Shown here one piece after another: positions 23,120 to 33,722 of a DNA stretch of 64,000 bases. Position numbers and translations under genes: made by a program. Each line of letters opens with the position of its first letter. The stretch's first letter is position 1. The notes under the pieces were generated by a model. That model was given only the letters and a program-made list of their open reading frames with translations, searched no databases and was not told the DNA's origin. The stretch comes from Rehmannia glutinosa (lineage: Eukaryota; Streptophyta; Magnoliopsida; Lamiales; Orobanchaceae): positions 61,690,267-61,754,266 of the forward strand of contig CM071932.1 of the NCBI GenBank assembly GCA_016081115.2, in the 5' to 3' direction.

Positions 23120-23127
23120 TATATAAA
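23120..23127 (+). promoter_or_regulatory. TATA box for the antisense ORF of the gypsy element
   Basis: TATATAAA on the plus strand in a C/T-rich context, about 220 bp upstream of the antisense ATG at 23340. This suggests the antisense gene has its own promoter just inside the 3' LTR. Confidence 0.55.
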
Positions 23128-23339
23128 GCCTCATTCCTCCTCTATTCTCACTTTTTCGTTCAAGTTGCAGAGTACCTTCTACAGCAAATTACACTATTCT
23201 TCTCCGGTGGAATTCTCCAGATTCCGTCAAGCTTTAAGCGTTCCAGGCCCCCGTCCACTTTTCACCTTCATTCTTCTACTTTCGCCCAGTAGGTAATCCC
23301 TTATTTCCCCTTTCTTTTTCCAGTTTTTACCTTATCATC

Positions 23340-25498
23340 ATGGCATCTTCTTCTTCTCCTTCCACACCAATGGATCCATATATTGCCGAGTTAGAGTGGT
23401 GGTCCACCGAAATGGGTTACGGTTTGCAACCTCTCCTCTTGCCGGAATTCGCCCTTCGGATCCGATCGATACTACCGAGTCCCGGCTCGATTCAGGCACG
23501 AACTCCGATGTAATAGAAACCGAGCTCCGAGCTCGGGTCCTTGCCCGAGTACCCCATGACTTTAAAGAAACTACCCTTACGGCTCATAGTCTTCAAAATA
23601 TAAAAAAGAATGCAAAAATTCCCTCTTCCTTCAAGCTTTCCTTACCTAGTAGCTCGGATTGCCCTAACCGACCTCTACCCAATGCCCTAACTTTCTTTGT
23701 GGGTCAGATAGAGGGGGGTCTCCGATTTCCAATTCATGCCTTTATGGCCGAGGTGTCTGCACTCTATCGTGTACCCCTCAACCAGCTGGCCCCCAATTCT
23801 TTCCGCATCCTAGCTGGCTTCTTGATATTAACTAAATATCTAGAAATAGAGCCCACTACCGAGCTGTTCTTTGCCTTATTCCAGGTGAAGTCCTCGACCA
23901 CCAAAGGTCTATTTTACATTACCTCCCGAGGTGATGCTCAATTCTTGAGCAAATATCCATCTTCAAATAAATTTTGGAAAGACAAGTATTTTTTTCATTT
24001 CTTCTCCCCCGAGCTTGGGGTTTTCCCATTGCTTGGACTAGGATCTTTCCTCCAAGATAGGCACAACTCCCGAGATCGGTCTCCGAACTCCGGCTTCAAT
24101 AAATAAACTTACTTTAGTTAAATATGATCTATCCCGTCTTATCACTCCCTCGCTCCTATACCACTTCGAGCTGAGCTCCATTATTGCACCTCTACCTTGT
24201 GATATTGGTAATTATCTATTCATATTTAGCTTCTTTTCCTCATCCGTTGATTGACCTTCTTCTCTATTGTGCATACATGTTTATGGCAGATGGTTGCCAA
24301 ACATGAGGAGGAGGAGCGACAAGCCGCTTCGGCTCCCTTCCATCATTTCTTGGTGCCACGCCAGGGAGTCAATCCCCTCACACTAGGCGACTGATTCGGC
24401 CGCCATTGTCATTGCCGATCGACAGGTCCATCGGCTCGGCCGGTTGTCAAGTCTCCCGAAGAGGTCCACCATAGCTCTGGCGCCGCCCACTAAGGAAACC
24501 AAGACTACCACCACATCGGCTACTCCTCTCTCTTATGCTTGCAATCCCATCCATACCCCGAACAGGCGTTTTCACAGGTAATTCAATTAAGAAGAATCTT
24601 TGTGGGACCTTTGCCATCCAATACATACAGGGGAAATTGCCGCTCTCCGGATCGGACGCCCTCGGGAGAGAAGGTCGAGATCCGAGCTCGTCACCATTCT
24701 GCCTAGACCACTCAAAAGCCGAGGCTAAGCTCACCAACTGATTGCCCAAGCTCATGTGGGTTTCTCGACCCGATTGTGGTCGCCGAACTCAATGCCGCTA
24801 AAAAGGAGTGTGTCGTGAAAGCCCGAGGAACCAAAATTTGGAGGAGGTCCGCCGTCTCGTGAGCGAGGAAGAGGTCCATAAGGCCACCGTGGAATCTTTT
24901 GAGACCAAATTGAAGGCCTTAGAAACCGATAATCGACCTCAAGGCCAAAGTGGGTGATCTTCAGATCCGTTGCACTACTAATGTCGATCTAGCTCGGGCC
25001 AAAGGCATTGAAATCGGTCGTCAAAGCTTCTTGACCTCCCTTGAAGGCTCTTCGATTGTTCAGGCAATTCGGGACAGGGTAAAGCAAGCCTTCCTAAGCT
25101 CCAAGGAATTCATCAAGGTCTTATCCACAAGTGCATGGAGTATTATGGCTTTGCTTTTGGCCGGGCCGAACTTCACTCAGGAGCGAGGCATCGGCCGAGC
25201 CCCTTGACCGTCAAGGTCCCAAGAAGATTTTTCCTGACCCCAAGGGGTTTGTGTTCTCAACCAAGGCGGATCGTCTCAACCGAGCTCCCATTGAGGCTTT
25301 CATCGAGTCTCTATCAGCTCCATTTGTCCTTCATCCAGCCTCGAGCTCAGGTGGTGCTCCCCCCTCCTAGAGATCAGCCAACCCCTCAAGACTCTCAAAG
25401 CTGGATTCCCGAGAAGGATCCGGATATTGCTTTAGTGGACGACGTCACTATCACTTTTGACGACCCTATCACAGAGAACATCCCTCCCCTTACTTAGG
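23340..25498 (+). pseudogene. Antisense ORF of a Tat gypsy element (PF04195-like)
   Basis: Starts at ATG 23340 with a Ser-rich leader, then DPYIAELEWW. After a frame change near 23455 the main block (to about 24106) carries NALTFFVGQIEGGLRFPIHAF, LYRVPLNQLAPNSFRILAGF and FWKDKYFFHF. This is the 'putative gypsy-type transposon' domain (PF04195-like) seen on the antisense strand of Tat-lineage elements. Downstream segments (24900-25210) are Glu/Lys/Arg-rich and coiled-coil-like (VESFETKLKALETDN), then FKEFIKVL-type sequence, and the frame at 25135-25497 ends at TAG 25496-25498. At least three frame changes. An A-rich AATGAAAATTAA follows at about 25555 and may hold a poly(A) signal. The function of such ORFs is unknown. 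The + strand orientation, opposite pol, is seen directly. Confidence 0.7.
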
Positions 25499-25702
25499 AA
25501 TTTATGTAATTTTCTTCTTATTTGTATTTCCGACCTTGTACTCTACTTTGAAGTAATGAAAATTAATTTTTCGCAATCCATTTTCTCCGATCTCTATTCT
25601 TGTCTTTTTGCTCTTGCAATAGCTCGGATTTGTTCTATTATGCAGGGCTTATTTCAGACTGAGCTTGAAGTTTTTTTACCCAAAAAGATTGGTATGATAT
25701 GC

Positions 25703-26262
25703 TCCTCGTGGCCCTGAGTGTTTGGAGTCTAGCTCGAGCTGAGCTCCAAATACTTGTCATCATCCTCAAAGGAAGCTGGCTCGAGCCGAGCTCCTTGCCT
25801 GGCCTCGTGGCCCCAAGTATTTGGAGTCTAGCTCGAGCTGAGCTCCAAATACTTGTCATTTTCTTCAAAGGAAGGCTCTGGCTCTAGCCGAGCTCCTTGC
25901 ATGGCTCGTGGCCCCAAGTATTTGAGTCTAGCTCGAGCTGAGCTCCAAATACTTGTCATTTTCTTCAAAAAAAGCTGGCTCTAGCCGAGCTCCTTGCATG
26001 GCCTCGTGACCCCAAGTATTTGGAGTCTAGCTCGAGCTGAGCTCCAAATACTTGTCATTTTCTTCAAAGAAAGCTGGCTCTAGCCGAGCTCCTTGCATGG
26101 CCTCGTGGCCCCAAGTATTTGGAGTCTAGCTCGAGCTGAGCTCCAAATACTTGTCATTTTCTTCAAATAAAGATGGCTCGAGCCGAGCTCTTTGCATGGC
26201 CTCGTGGCCCCAAGTATTTGGAGTCTAGCTCGAGCTGAGCTCCAAAATACTTGTCGATTTTT
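25703..26262. repeat. Tandem repeat of about 99 bp with internal palindromes, six units
   Basis: Each unit starts CCTCGTGGCCCCAAG and contains TATTTGGAG, a TCTAGCTCGAGCTGA centre and CTCCAAATA, so every unit can form a hairpin with a nine-base stem. A second CTCGAGCCGAGCTC-type word follows. Units 1-5 are complete and unit 6 stops after the hairpin. The array lies exactly between the convergent 3' ends of pol (26349, minus) and the antisense ORF (25498, plus). Confidence 0.9.
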
Positions 26263-26348
26263 ACCAATTTATTTCTGAACTCGTATTTCAGGGAAGCAGA
26301 TCATTTCATTCAAAACAAGTAATTTCATTACATCAGACATTTCTCATT

Positions 26349-27068
26349 CTAAGAATGATATTTCTTTAAGTTGCAACTGTTCCAAGCCCTCGGTAGCTTT
26401 CGCCCATCAAGCTCTTCCAGCTCATATGCACCTCCTGCCAGTACCTTCGTTACCCGAAACGGCCCTACCCAATTTGCATCCAACTTCCCCTTATTCTTGC
26501 TAGCGTCTAACCTCCTCAGCACCAGGTCCCCAACCTGAAAGGCCCTCCTCATTACTTTTTTGTTATACGCTGCTTTGATCCTTCCTTTTGTCCTTTCCAT
26601 CTGCAACAATGCCATCTCTCTCTTTTCATTAATAGTATCCAGAGCCTCCCGAATCATCATTTCCTTTACGTTTTCATCGAAATTCTGGACTCGATGAGTC
26701 TCCATCCCGATCTCTGCTGGTACAACAGCATCCATTCCATACACCAAGCTGAATGGAGTTTCACATATTGCCTCCTTTGGATTAGTTCGGTAAGCCCACA
26801 ATACCGAGCTGAGCTCCTAAACCCATGCCCCTCCTGCTTTTTCGAGCCGAGCTTTAAGTCCTTGGACAAGGATTCTGTTGGTGACCTCCACTTGCCCATT
26901 GGCCTGTGGATGAGCTACTAAGGTAAAATTTTGCTTGATCTTCAACTCCTCACACCAAGCTCGTATCCCTGCCCCAGCAAATTGTGTTCCATTATCCGAT
27001 ATAAGAACCCGAGGTGTTTCATACCTGCAAGCAATGTTCTGCCAAATGAATTTCATTCGCATCCTCAT
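26349..27068 (-). pseudogene. Gypsy integrase, distal core and C-terminus
   Basis: Carries the second and third catalytic positions (VLISDNGTQFAG for D, then HPQANGQVEVTNRI for E). After an in-frame TAG at about 26817 it continues LWAYRTNPKEA, PFSLVYGMDAVVPAEIG and the C-terminal FQVGDLVLRR, NWVGPFRVTKVL. It is out of frame with the upstream integrase half (27062-28620). The gene ends at TGA/TAA near 26349. Confidence 0.9.
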
Positions 27069-28620
27069 TTATTTTAGCAAGGGGCTCTGCTTCCACCCAC
27101 TTGCTAAAATAATCGATCGCTACAATCAAGAATTTTCTCTGGCCCGAAGCTGGAGGAAATGGCCCCACTATGTCAATACCCCACTTTGCAAAAGGACATG
27201 CCGAGCTCATAGTCATGAGCTCCTCCGCCGAACGATGTATCAATGGTGCGTGAATCTGACACTTCTCACACGCTCTTACTAGCTTCTCTGCTTCTTCCTT
27301 TAGGTAAGGCCAAAAATACCCTGCCCTCAACACCTTTTTCACCAAGATTCTTGCTCCCATATGATTTCCACAACACCCTTCGTGCATCTCTCTCAGTACA
27401 TATGTGCCCTCTTCTCCACTCAGACACCTCAGCAAAGGCATAGAGAAACCTCTCTTGTATAACTTATCCCCAATTATACAAAAACGTGTGGCCCGGATTT
27501 TCAACCGAGCTGCTTCACGCCTATATCCCGGTAGAACTCCTCCTTTCAGATAGGCCATGATGGCCGACCTCCAATCCTCCTTTTCCTCAATCTCGCCGAC
27601 CTCCAAACCCAACACGGTTTCCTTTGCCATCAATAGTGTAATCTGCTTGGCCTGATTCTCCAGGGCCGAGCTGGCCATTTTTGCCAAGAAATCCGCCCGA
27701 CCATTCTCTGCTCTCGGGACCTGGCATATCTTAATCTCTTTCAATTTTCCTTCTAAAGCTTGATATGCTTCGACATACCTCTTCATTCTTTCCTCCCTAA
27801 CTTCAAATTCTCCAGTAACTTGCTTATGGACGAGCTGAGAGTCCATGTAAATGACTATTCTAGTAGCCCCCATCTCGACGGCCATTTGGATTCCTCTGAT
27901 AAATGCCTCATACTCCGCCTCCTTATTGGATAACTTGAACTCCAATCTCACAGCAAAATCATTCTCCACTCCTTGCGGACTGATTAAGACGATACCAGCA
28001 CCACAACCCGAGCTCCCTACCGAACCATCTATATAAATCACCCAAGCTCCTTCTCCACTATCAGCTCTTGTCAATTCTTGAACAAAATCCGCCAAAGCCT
28101 GAGCTTTGATGGCCGACCTGTTCTCAAATTCAATATCGTATTCGCTTAATTTAGTGGCCCACTTCACCAACCTTCCTGCCACCTCTGGCTTGCTCATCAC
28201 ATTTCTTAATGGAAGATTAGTTCGGACAATTACCTTGTGCAAGAGAAAATATGGCCAAAGTCTCCTCGCGGTCACTACCAAGGATAAACCCGCCTTCTCA
28301 ATCTCCGCATACCGCAGCTCGGCATTCCTCAACACCTTGCTGACATAATACACCGGCTTCTGGACCGACCTCTCCTCCCTGATCAAGACCGTGCTAACCC
28401 CCTTCTCTCCCACTGAGAGGTATAAGTATAAAGATTCTCCCAGCATCGGCTTAGTCAACAATGACAAATCAGCTAAATAAGTTTTCAAATCCTCGAAAGC
28501 TCTCTGACAATCCTCATCCCAAACAAACGTTTTGGCCTTCCTTAACACCTTAAAGAAGGGCAAACTCCTCTCAGCCAGTCGAGAAATAAACCGATTGAGC
28601 CGCCACCGACTGTCATACAT
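27062..28620 (-). pseudogene. Gypsy RNase H, second (archaeal-type) RNase H, integrase N-part
   Basis: Domains in order. (1) Retroviral-type RNase H tail (PVYYVSKVLRNAELRYAEIE). (2) A second RNase H with WVIYIDGSVGSSGCGAGIVL, the catalytic E in KEAEYEAFIRG, D in IVIYMDSQLV, and D in RADFLAKMAS. (3) Integrase zinc domain HEGCCGNH...CEKCQIHA (HHCC). (4) The first catalytic aspartate in WGIDIVGPFPPA and DYFSKWVEAEPL. The two RNase H domains place it in the Tat lineage. The frame is open for 533 codons, but joins neither the RT upstream (break near 28635) nor the rest of integrase downstream (break near 27062). Confidence 0.93.
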
Positions 28621-28635
28621 TGCACCTCTTTACCA

Positions 28636-29246
28636 TCCCGAGGTGGTGCCATCTCTCTCGATGGCTCGACCTTTCCCGGATTGGCCTCTATCCCCTTCTC
28701 CGTCACCACATACCCTAAGAACTTTCCTAATTTCATGCCAAAAGCACACTTCTTAGGGTTGAGCTTCATTCGGTACTTTCTCAAAGTGTTAAACGTCTCA
28801 GCTAGGTCACGCACATGGTCCACGACCCTCATGCTCTTGACTAGCATGTCATCCAAATATATTTCCATGTTCCACCCGAGCTGCCCCTCAAACATTTTAT
28901 CCACTAACCTCTGGTATGTGGCTCCTGCATTCTTCAATCCAAATGGCATCACTACATAGCAAAAGGTGCCAAAAGAGGTGGTGAAGCTTACCCTCTTTTG
29001 GTCCTCCTCCGCCAATCTGATCTGATGATAGCCCTGCGGCGCGTCCATCATACTAAGCAATTCACACCCCGAAGTCGAATCCACGAGCTGATCGATTCGG
29101 GGCAATGGATAGTAGTCTTTTGGGCAAGCCCGATTCAAATCCCTAAAATCCACGCACATATGCCAGTCATCCTCCGTCTTTGGTACTAGCACTGCGTTGG
29201 ATAACCACTCTGAAAACTGGATTTCTTTGATATGCCCCGCGTTCAA
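28636..29246 (-). pseudogene. Gypsy reverse transcriptase
   Basis: Reads SNAVLVPKTEDDWHMCVDFR, DLNRACPKDYYPLPRID, DAPQGYHQI, MPFGLKNAGATYQRLVDKMF, and the catalytic box MEIYLDDMLVKS, then HVRDLAETFNTLR and GYVVTEKGIEANPGKV. All seven RT blocks are present, with YLDD as active site (first aspartate of block A in SMMDAPQGYH). The segment upstream of 29246 (about 29250-29432) continues towards protease with stops. The frame breaks after GKVE near 28640. Confidence 0.92.
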
Positions 29247-29432
29247 TAACCTTTACACCTCCGCTCGAATTATAGCGTCCTTCTTAGGACCAAAATTTCT
29301 TTTCTTTTGTTTCACGGGCTTATACGATGGATTGACATTGGAGCCTATGCTCAGCTATACTCGGGTCGATTCCCACCAAGTCTTCTGTTGTCCAAGCAAA
29401 CACATCCACATTGCTCCTTAAAAACCCACCAG

Positions 29433-30050
29433 TTATTCCCTCAGCTCATCAGATAATCCTTTCCCAACCTTAGTGACCTTATCGGGGTCACCCGGTACCA
29501 GCTCAACCATCATCATCTCCTCATTGGGTTGCACGTGCTCCACGGGCTCATCAAGTCTAATTATTTTATCTCTATTTTTATCATCATCAAAGACATTTTC
29601 TCTCTCCGCTTTTTGAATACTCTCCACATACAACTTCCTAGCCATGTACTGATCTCCGCCGACCTCGCCGACCTCTTCCTCTATGGGGAACTTCATTTTC
29701 AAATGGTATACCGACACCACAGCTTGAAAAGCATTCAATGACGGTCTACCCAACATAGCATTATATGAAGAGGGTGCATCTACTATCAAGAATCGAATCA
29801 TCCTAGTTTTGCGGCTAGGCTCCTTGCCCAAAGAGATAGGTAAAGTAATCATACCTATTGGTTGGATCATACCTCCTGCAAATCCGACCAACGTTGTGTC
29901 CACCGACTCCAGCCCGACCTGGAGATCCATCCTCCTGTAGCAATCATAGAACAAGATGTCCGCCGAGCTCCCCGTATCCACAAACACTTGTTGTACATCG
30001 TAGTTCAAGATTGTTGACGTGATCACAAGAGCATCGCTATGAGGTGTCAC
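29433..30050 (-). pseudogene. Gypsy aspartic protease
   Basis: The active-site motif is FVDTGSSADILF, followed by TLVGFAGG and YNAMLGRPSLNAFQAVVS, the 'flap' and second-half signatures of Ty3 proteases. It is open for about 205 codons, ending in an acidic linker (VELVPGDPDKVTKVGKGL). Located between gag and RT as expected. Confidence 0.9.
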
Positions 30051-30348
30051 GATACCCTTGCTATCACCCGACCCAAATTGGATGTTCGGCCCCGGTCCGA
30101 CCTGTTCTACCTTTAACTATTCTTGCACCCGATCTGGAGTTGCTGCTCTCACATAGCTTTTCCGAGCTCTCCTGGAATCCCCTTCCGCCGGCCCTACAAT
30201 TATCATTTGGATGACCTCTCGAGGTGGAGGTGGAGGTGGAGGTAGCTTTCTCTCTCCTCCCCTTCGCTCGGCTCCCGCCGAGGTTGATGATAACCACGAT
30301 TGTCTCTCTTATACTCCCCTTCTTTCTCCTTTTTATCAATGTATACAA

Positions 30349-31755
30349 ATTCCGAGATGACCTGCCTGAATGAGCCTCTCAATTTCATCTCTCAGGTGTG
30401 TGCACCAATCTGTTGTGTGCCCATACTCATTATGGAACCTGCAAAATTATTTGCACTTCGCCTTTATAGGTGCCTCCGCGTGCGCCTTTGGCCACCTTAG
30501 GTCGGGATGCCTTTCAATAGCAACGAGCACCTCACCTTGAGGTAAAGCCAATGGCGTGTATTTTTCGTACCTCGGTCGTCCACCCGACGCCTCAGACCTT
30601 GGTTTTTTCTGAGATCCTTTATCCTCCCGATCTTCCTTCCTATCCCTCATTTTCTCTCTTTCCTCCCTCTTCATCTTTCTCGCCTCCTCCAGGTTAATAT
30701 ATCTCTCTGCCCGAGCTAACAACTCATCAAATGTCTTAGCCGGCTCTATCACCAATGATTCGAAAAACTCCCCATCTTTCAGGCCTTGAGCTAGGGCATT
30801 AGCTAAAATCTCTGGACTAGCCGAAGGCACCTCCAACTTAGCCTGCCTGATAAACATCTCAGTATATAACGAAGTCCTTCCCCTTCCCTCTGCTTGATGC
30901 TAAACAGAGTCAGGGGCGCCTTTTGGTACTTACGACAGCTCGTGAACTGATTGAGGAATGTCGAACTGAAGTCATCGAAATTTTTGATAGAGCCTCGAGC
31001 AAGCTGGCTAAACCATTGCTGAGCTGACTTCGTTAGGGTGGTAGGGAAGACTCTACACATCACGCCATCCGTGAACCTGTGTAGCAAAGCAGCATTTTCA
31101 AAACGACAGAGATGATCCCACGGGTCCGTGGTACCATCATATTCAAAACTCAGAGCTCAGTAGGAGGATGGGAGCTCATCCTCCATCACTTCATCCAAGA
31201 AGGGAGTTCCTCTTCGTACTCGGACTGAAGCCGCTCCCGACACTCCCGCAACCCTCCTACGAATATCCCTCACTTCACGATGGAGGTCATCCATCCGCTC
31301 TGACCAATCCTGATCCTCAGTTGATGTATGCTCCGTCCTCGACGAATGTACCTCCTCTGCCACTGCATTCCGCCGACCTCTCTCACCGACCTCCGGAGGA
31401 ACCCCATGCGGAGGGACCACAGGAGGAGGGACCACCAGAGGGGGGACCACATGACGAGGGACCACAAATGGAGTTGGTGGCAGAAGCATCTCCCTCAGCC
31501 GCCTTTTCACAGTTTGCTCGACGACCCTTGTAATGAAACCACCTAGCTGTTCAAAAACATGGGGCCCAAATCAACACTACCACCAGACATGGGTGTTTGT
31601 CCATCTACCCCTGCCCTCGGAAGCCGCTGCCCTCCGCCCTCCACCGGGGGTGGCGGAGGCGGAGGCCTGGTGTTTTCTTGCGTAACTCCGCCTGGAGTAT
31701 CTCCGAACGACGTGCGATTCAGGTCTTCCTCCAAATTTCTCCTTATATCCTCCAT
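30349..31755 (-). pseudogene. Gypsy gag
   Basis: ATG at 31753-31755 opens a Pro-rich leader, followed by a P-V-V repeat (about 31470-31390) and an Arg-rich helix. The capsid-like core is WDHLCRFE, FPTTLTKSAQQWFSQL (31040-30993), FLNQFTSCRKYQK and, after a frame change near 30870, MFIRQAKLEVP, FDELLARAERYINLEEARK. A knuckle-like FHNEYGHTTDWCTHLRDEIE follows at about 30430-30370. This is the retrotransposon gag family (PF03732-type). Frame changes near 31540, 31150 and 30870 and a stop near 30440 disable it. Confidence 0.85.
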
Positions 31756-31791
31756 AACCACCGCTCGAAGCTCACGTCTTCGCTCAATTTT

Positions 31792-31809
31792 CCCACAGAC
31801 GGCGCCAAT
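31792..31809 (-). other. Primer binding site of the gypsy element
   Basis: The minus strand reads ATTGGCGCCGTCTGTGGG directly after the 5' LTR. The TTGGCGCCGTCTGTGGG form is a frequent PBS in plant gypsy elements. Confidence 0.85.
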
Positions 31810-32169
31810 TGGTTGCTCTCAAAAATACTCCTCTCCTACCGATCAGCCTTCGGGTCGAACTCCTCCATGAAACCTGCACAAAAGGGGGGCCGGAGGGGGG
31901 CTCCGGCGTACCCTCTCCGATGCTTAAGTCAGTGACTTGGAAGAGAAGCAAGAGGCAAAAAATGTAATGTGAAAGTGAAAGTGTGATTAGGTTATGAATG
32001 AACCTGGAATTGGACTTTTATACCTTAGCTCAGATTAGGGTTTCCGTAAAATCTGGGATTCCGTTACGATTGGTGACAGTGTCATCATTAGGTTAGGATC
32101 GGATCTCCCAAAACCCTAATTTACATCCTTAAAACCTCGATCCCGAACTGACCTGAGGCACCTTGGATC
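31810..32169 (-). repeat. 5' LTR of the gypsy element, inner part
   Basis: Colinear with 22094-22452 up to CACCTTGGATC, where the copia element is inserted. Includes the conserved TATA at 32015-32022. The outer part is 39694-40072. Confidence 0.93.
32165..32169. other. Left target-site duplication of the nested copia element (GGATC)
   Basis: GGATC before the LTR. Repeated at 39694-39698. The uninterrupted gypsy LTR has a single GGATC here. Confidence 0.95.
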
Positions 32170-32482
32170 TGTTTGATAAATGGTTTTATCATGATTTTGA
32201 TGACTTTGTTTTTATACCAAAACAATATTTTTTAACGGTTGTCCAAATTCTCCTAAATGATTTAAAATAATTTTAATATTTTCTGGAGTATTTTTTCAAG
32301 TTTATTTTCGACAAAATTGGACAACACTTTTAATGATTTTGTATCAATGGGTTTTTACATCAAAACTTTGTTTCTAAATGTTGTCCTAATACTCCCGATC
32401 GGACTAAAATGTTTTTACTAAATTTTTGGAGTATTTCTTGTGGTTTATTTTCGACAAAAATTGGACAACATTTCTGTCTCTT

Positions 32483-32722
32483 GGTCGACCGGTCGCCCTA
32501 TAGGGCAACTCGTACCTGAAGATGATTTTTGGAACAGAAAATGAGACGGAGGAAAAATCAAACAGGTCGACTGGTCACCCTGGGCGTCGATCGGTCTGTC
32601 GGCCGTCGCCAGGGTCGGCCGTACTGAATGTTGTGAAATCTCTCTGTTCTATTTTTGGAGTGCTCGACCAGCTAAGTTAGGGGGGTCGGCCGTCGTCCCC
32701 CATCGATCGGCCGCCGCCGTGT
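32483..32722 (+). promoter_or_regulatory. GC-rich palindrome cluster (GACCGGTC / GTCGAC) in the LTR
   Basis: GGTCGACCGGTCGCC at 32483-32497 is followed by GCCCTATAGGGC and several decayed GTCGATCGGTC / GTCGACC words to about 32722, in otherwise AT-rich DNA. It lies 200-440 bp upstream of the TATA box. CG-rich palindromic motifs in the upstream LTR are known from Sireviruses. Here the 3' LTR (38533-38816) keeps more intact copies than the 5' LTR, where many look CpG-decayed. Confidence 0.65.
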
Positions 32723-32922
32723 AATTTTGTTGTGTTATCTTTCAACCTCTATCGTCGCGATGTCGCCTCAAGTTTGACAGCAAATTTCTAACCGTTGTGC
32801 AGCAGATAGCTTTTCCCTAAATTGTGGGGTTGATTTCTAACAGCTATAATCTTGATTTTAATTGCAATTGTTTTTGTAGAAATCAGTTCCCAAGAGGAGC
32901 CTATCAATGATCAATCATCTCC

Positions 32923-32930
32923 TATAAATA
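32923..32930 (+). promoter_or_regulatory. TATA box of the nested copia LTR
   Basis: TATAAATA in CTCCTATAAATAGAGG, conserved at 38971-38978. Transcription would start about 30 bp downstream. Confidence 0.75.
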
Positions 32931-33217
32931 GAGGAAGATTTGAAGCAACACAAAAAGAGAGAATACTACAACACAACAAGATACACTCAAGCAAACATAT
33001 TTGTTCTTCATTGTTATTATTCTTGTTGTAATTTGCCTAGCTTATCACTTTCACATCTTTGATGTCTAGGCTTTATTTCTTGATTACACTTGCACTCATA
33101 ATTGTAATATTCATTATCGAGTTGTAATCTTGATTTTGGGTTATCATTCAACACAAGATATCCTTGTGAGTGTTCTTGTGGTAAGAACACACTTGGATTG
33201 ATCTAGGTGTTAGGTGC

Positions 33218-33384
33218 AAGAAGATTGTGGTGATCTTCTTATTGAGGTATTGAAGAATTTGGTATTCTTCAAGGTTGAAGGTTGTGGTAATCTTCACAAG
33301 GTGCCGTTGGGGAGATTGTGGTAATCTTCAAGAGAGATTGTGGTAATCTCAAATGTGGTGTTGAAGAAGAGTGTGGTGCTCTTC
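33218..33384 (+). repeat. LTR hairpin array: six stem-loops with GTGGT/TTGGT loops
   Basis: Positions and stems: 33218-33240 (AAGAAGAT/ATCTTCTT, T-G closing pair, loop GTGGT); 33251-33271 (TGAAGAAT/ATTCTTCA, loop TTGGT); 33276-33296 (TGAAGGTT/AATCTTCA, one G-T, loop GTGGT); 33312-33328 (GAGATT/AATCTT); 33334-33350 (GAGATT/AATCTC); 33366-33384 (GAAGAG T/G CTCTTC). All six share a five-base loop ending GGT. Stem bases differ between units but stay paired. The array lies about 290 bp downstream of the TATA box, hence in the RNA leader. Confidence 0.8.
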
Positions 33385-33654
33385 AAGGTGTTGTTGTAAG
33401 TTGAATTTGTATTAATTATGGTAATTAATAAAATTCTTTTTCCTTTTCGAAACCCATCCCAGATATACTGGTGTGGTAGAGCACGTATTCTCTAGGTGGT
33501 GTGAAGCTCTATAAATCGACGTGTGTTGTTTACTTTCTGCACCTTTATTGTTGTTTTTGGCGTATTTGATTCGAAAAAGAGGGCATAATCGAAAAGATGG
33601 AGATAATCTATTCACCCCCCCCTCTAGATTATCGTAGCCGCTTGGACTTACAAG

Positions 33655-33667
33655 TGGTATCAAAGCC
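33655..33667 (+). other. Primer binding site of the nested copia element
   Basis: TGGTATCAAAGCC, two bases after the LTR. Standard initiator tRNA-Met PBS of plant copia elements. Confidence 0.9.
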
Positions 33668-33722
33668 AAACTCTTTGGCAAGCTCGTTTCACATCGCGAG
33701 TGAAGAGTAACGATCGTCGGCT

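Larger units (their letters stand above)
32170..33652 (+). repeat. 5' LTR of the nested Sirevirus-like element
   Basis: 1483 bp. Contains a GC-rich palindrome cluster, TATA box 32923-32930, hairpin array 33218-33384, and ends CTTGGACTTACA next to the PBS. Very similar to 38220-39693 with scattered substitutions. Confidence 0.95.

Noticed and set aside
31328..31935. Plus-strand ORFs in the gag/PBS region of the gypsy element
   Set aside because: They overlap minus-strand gag and cross the PBS into the LTR. They are shadows.
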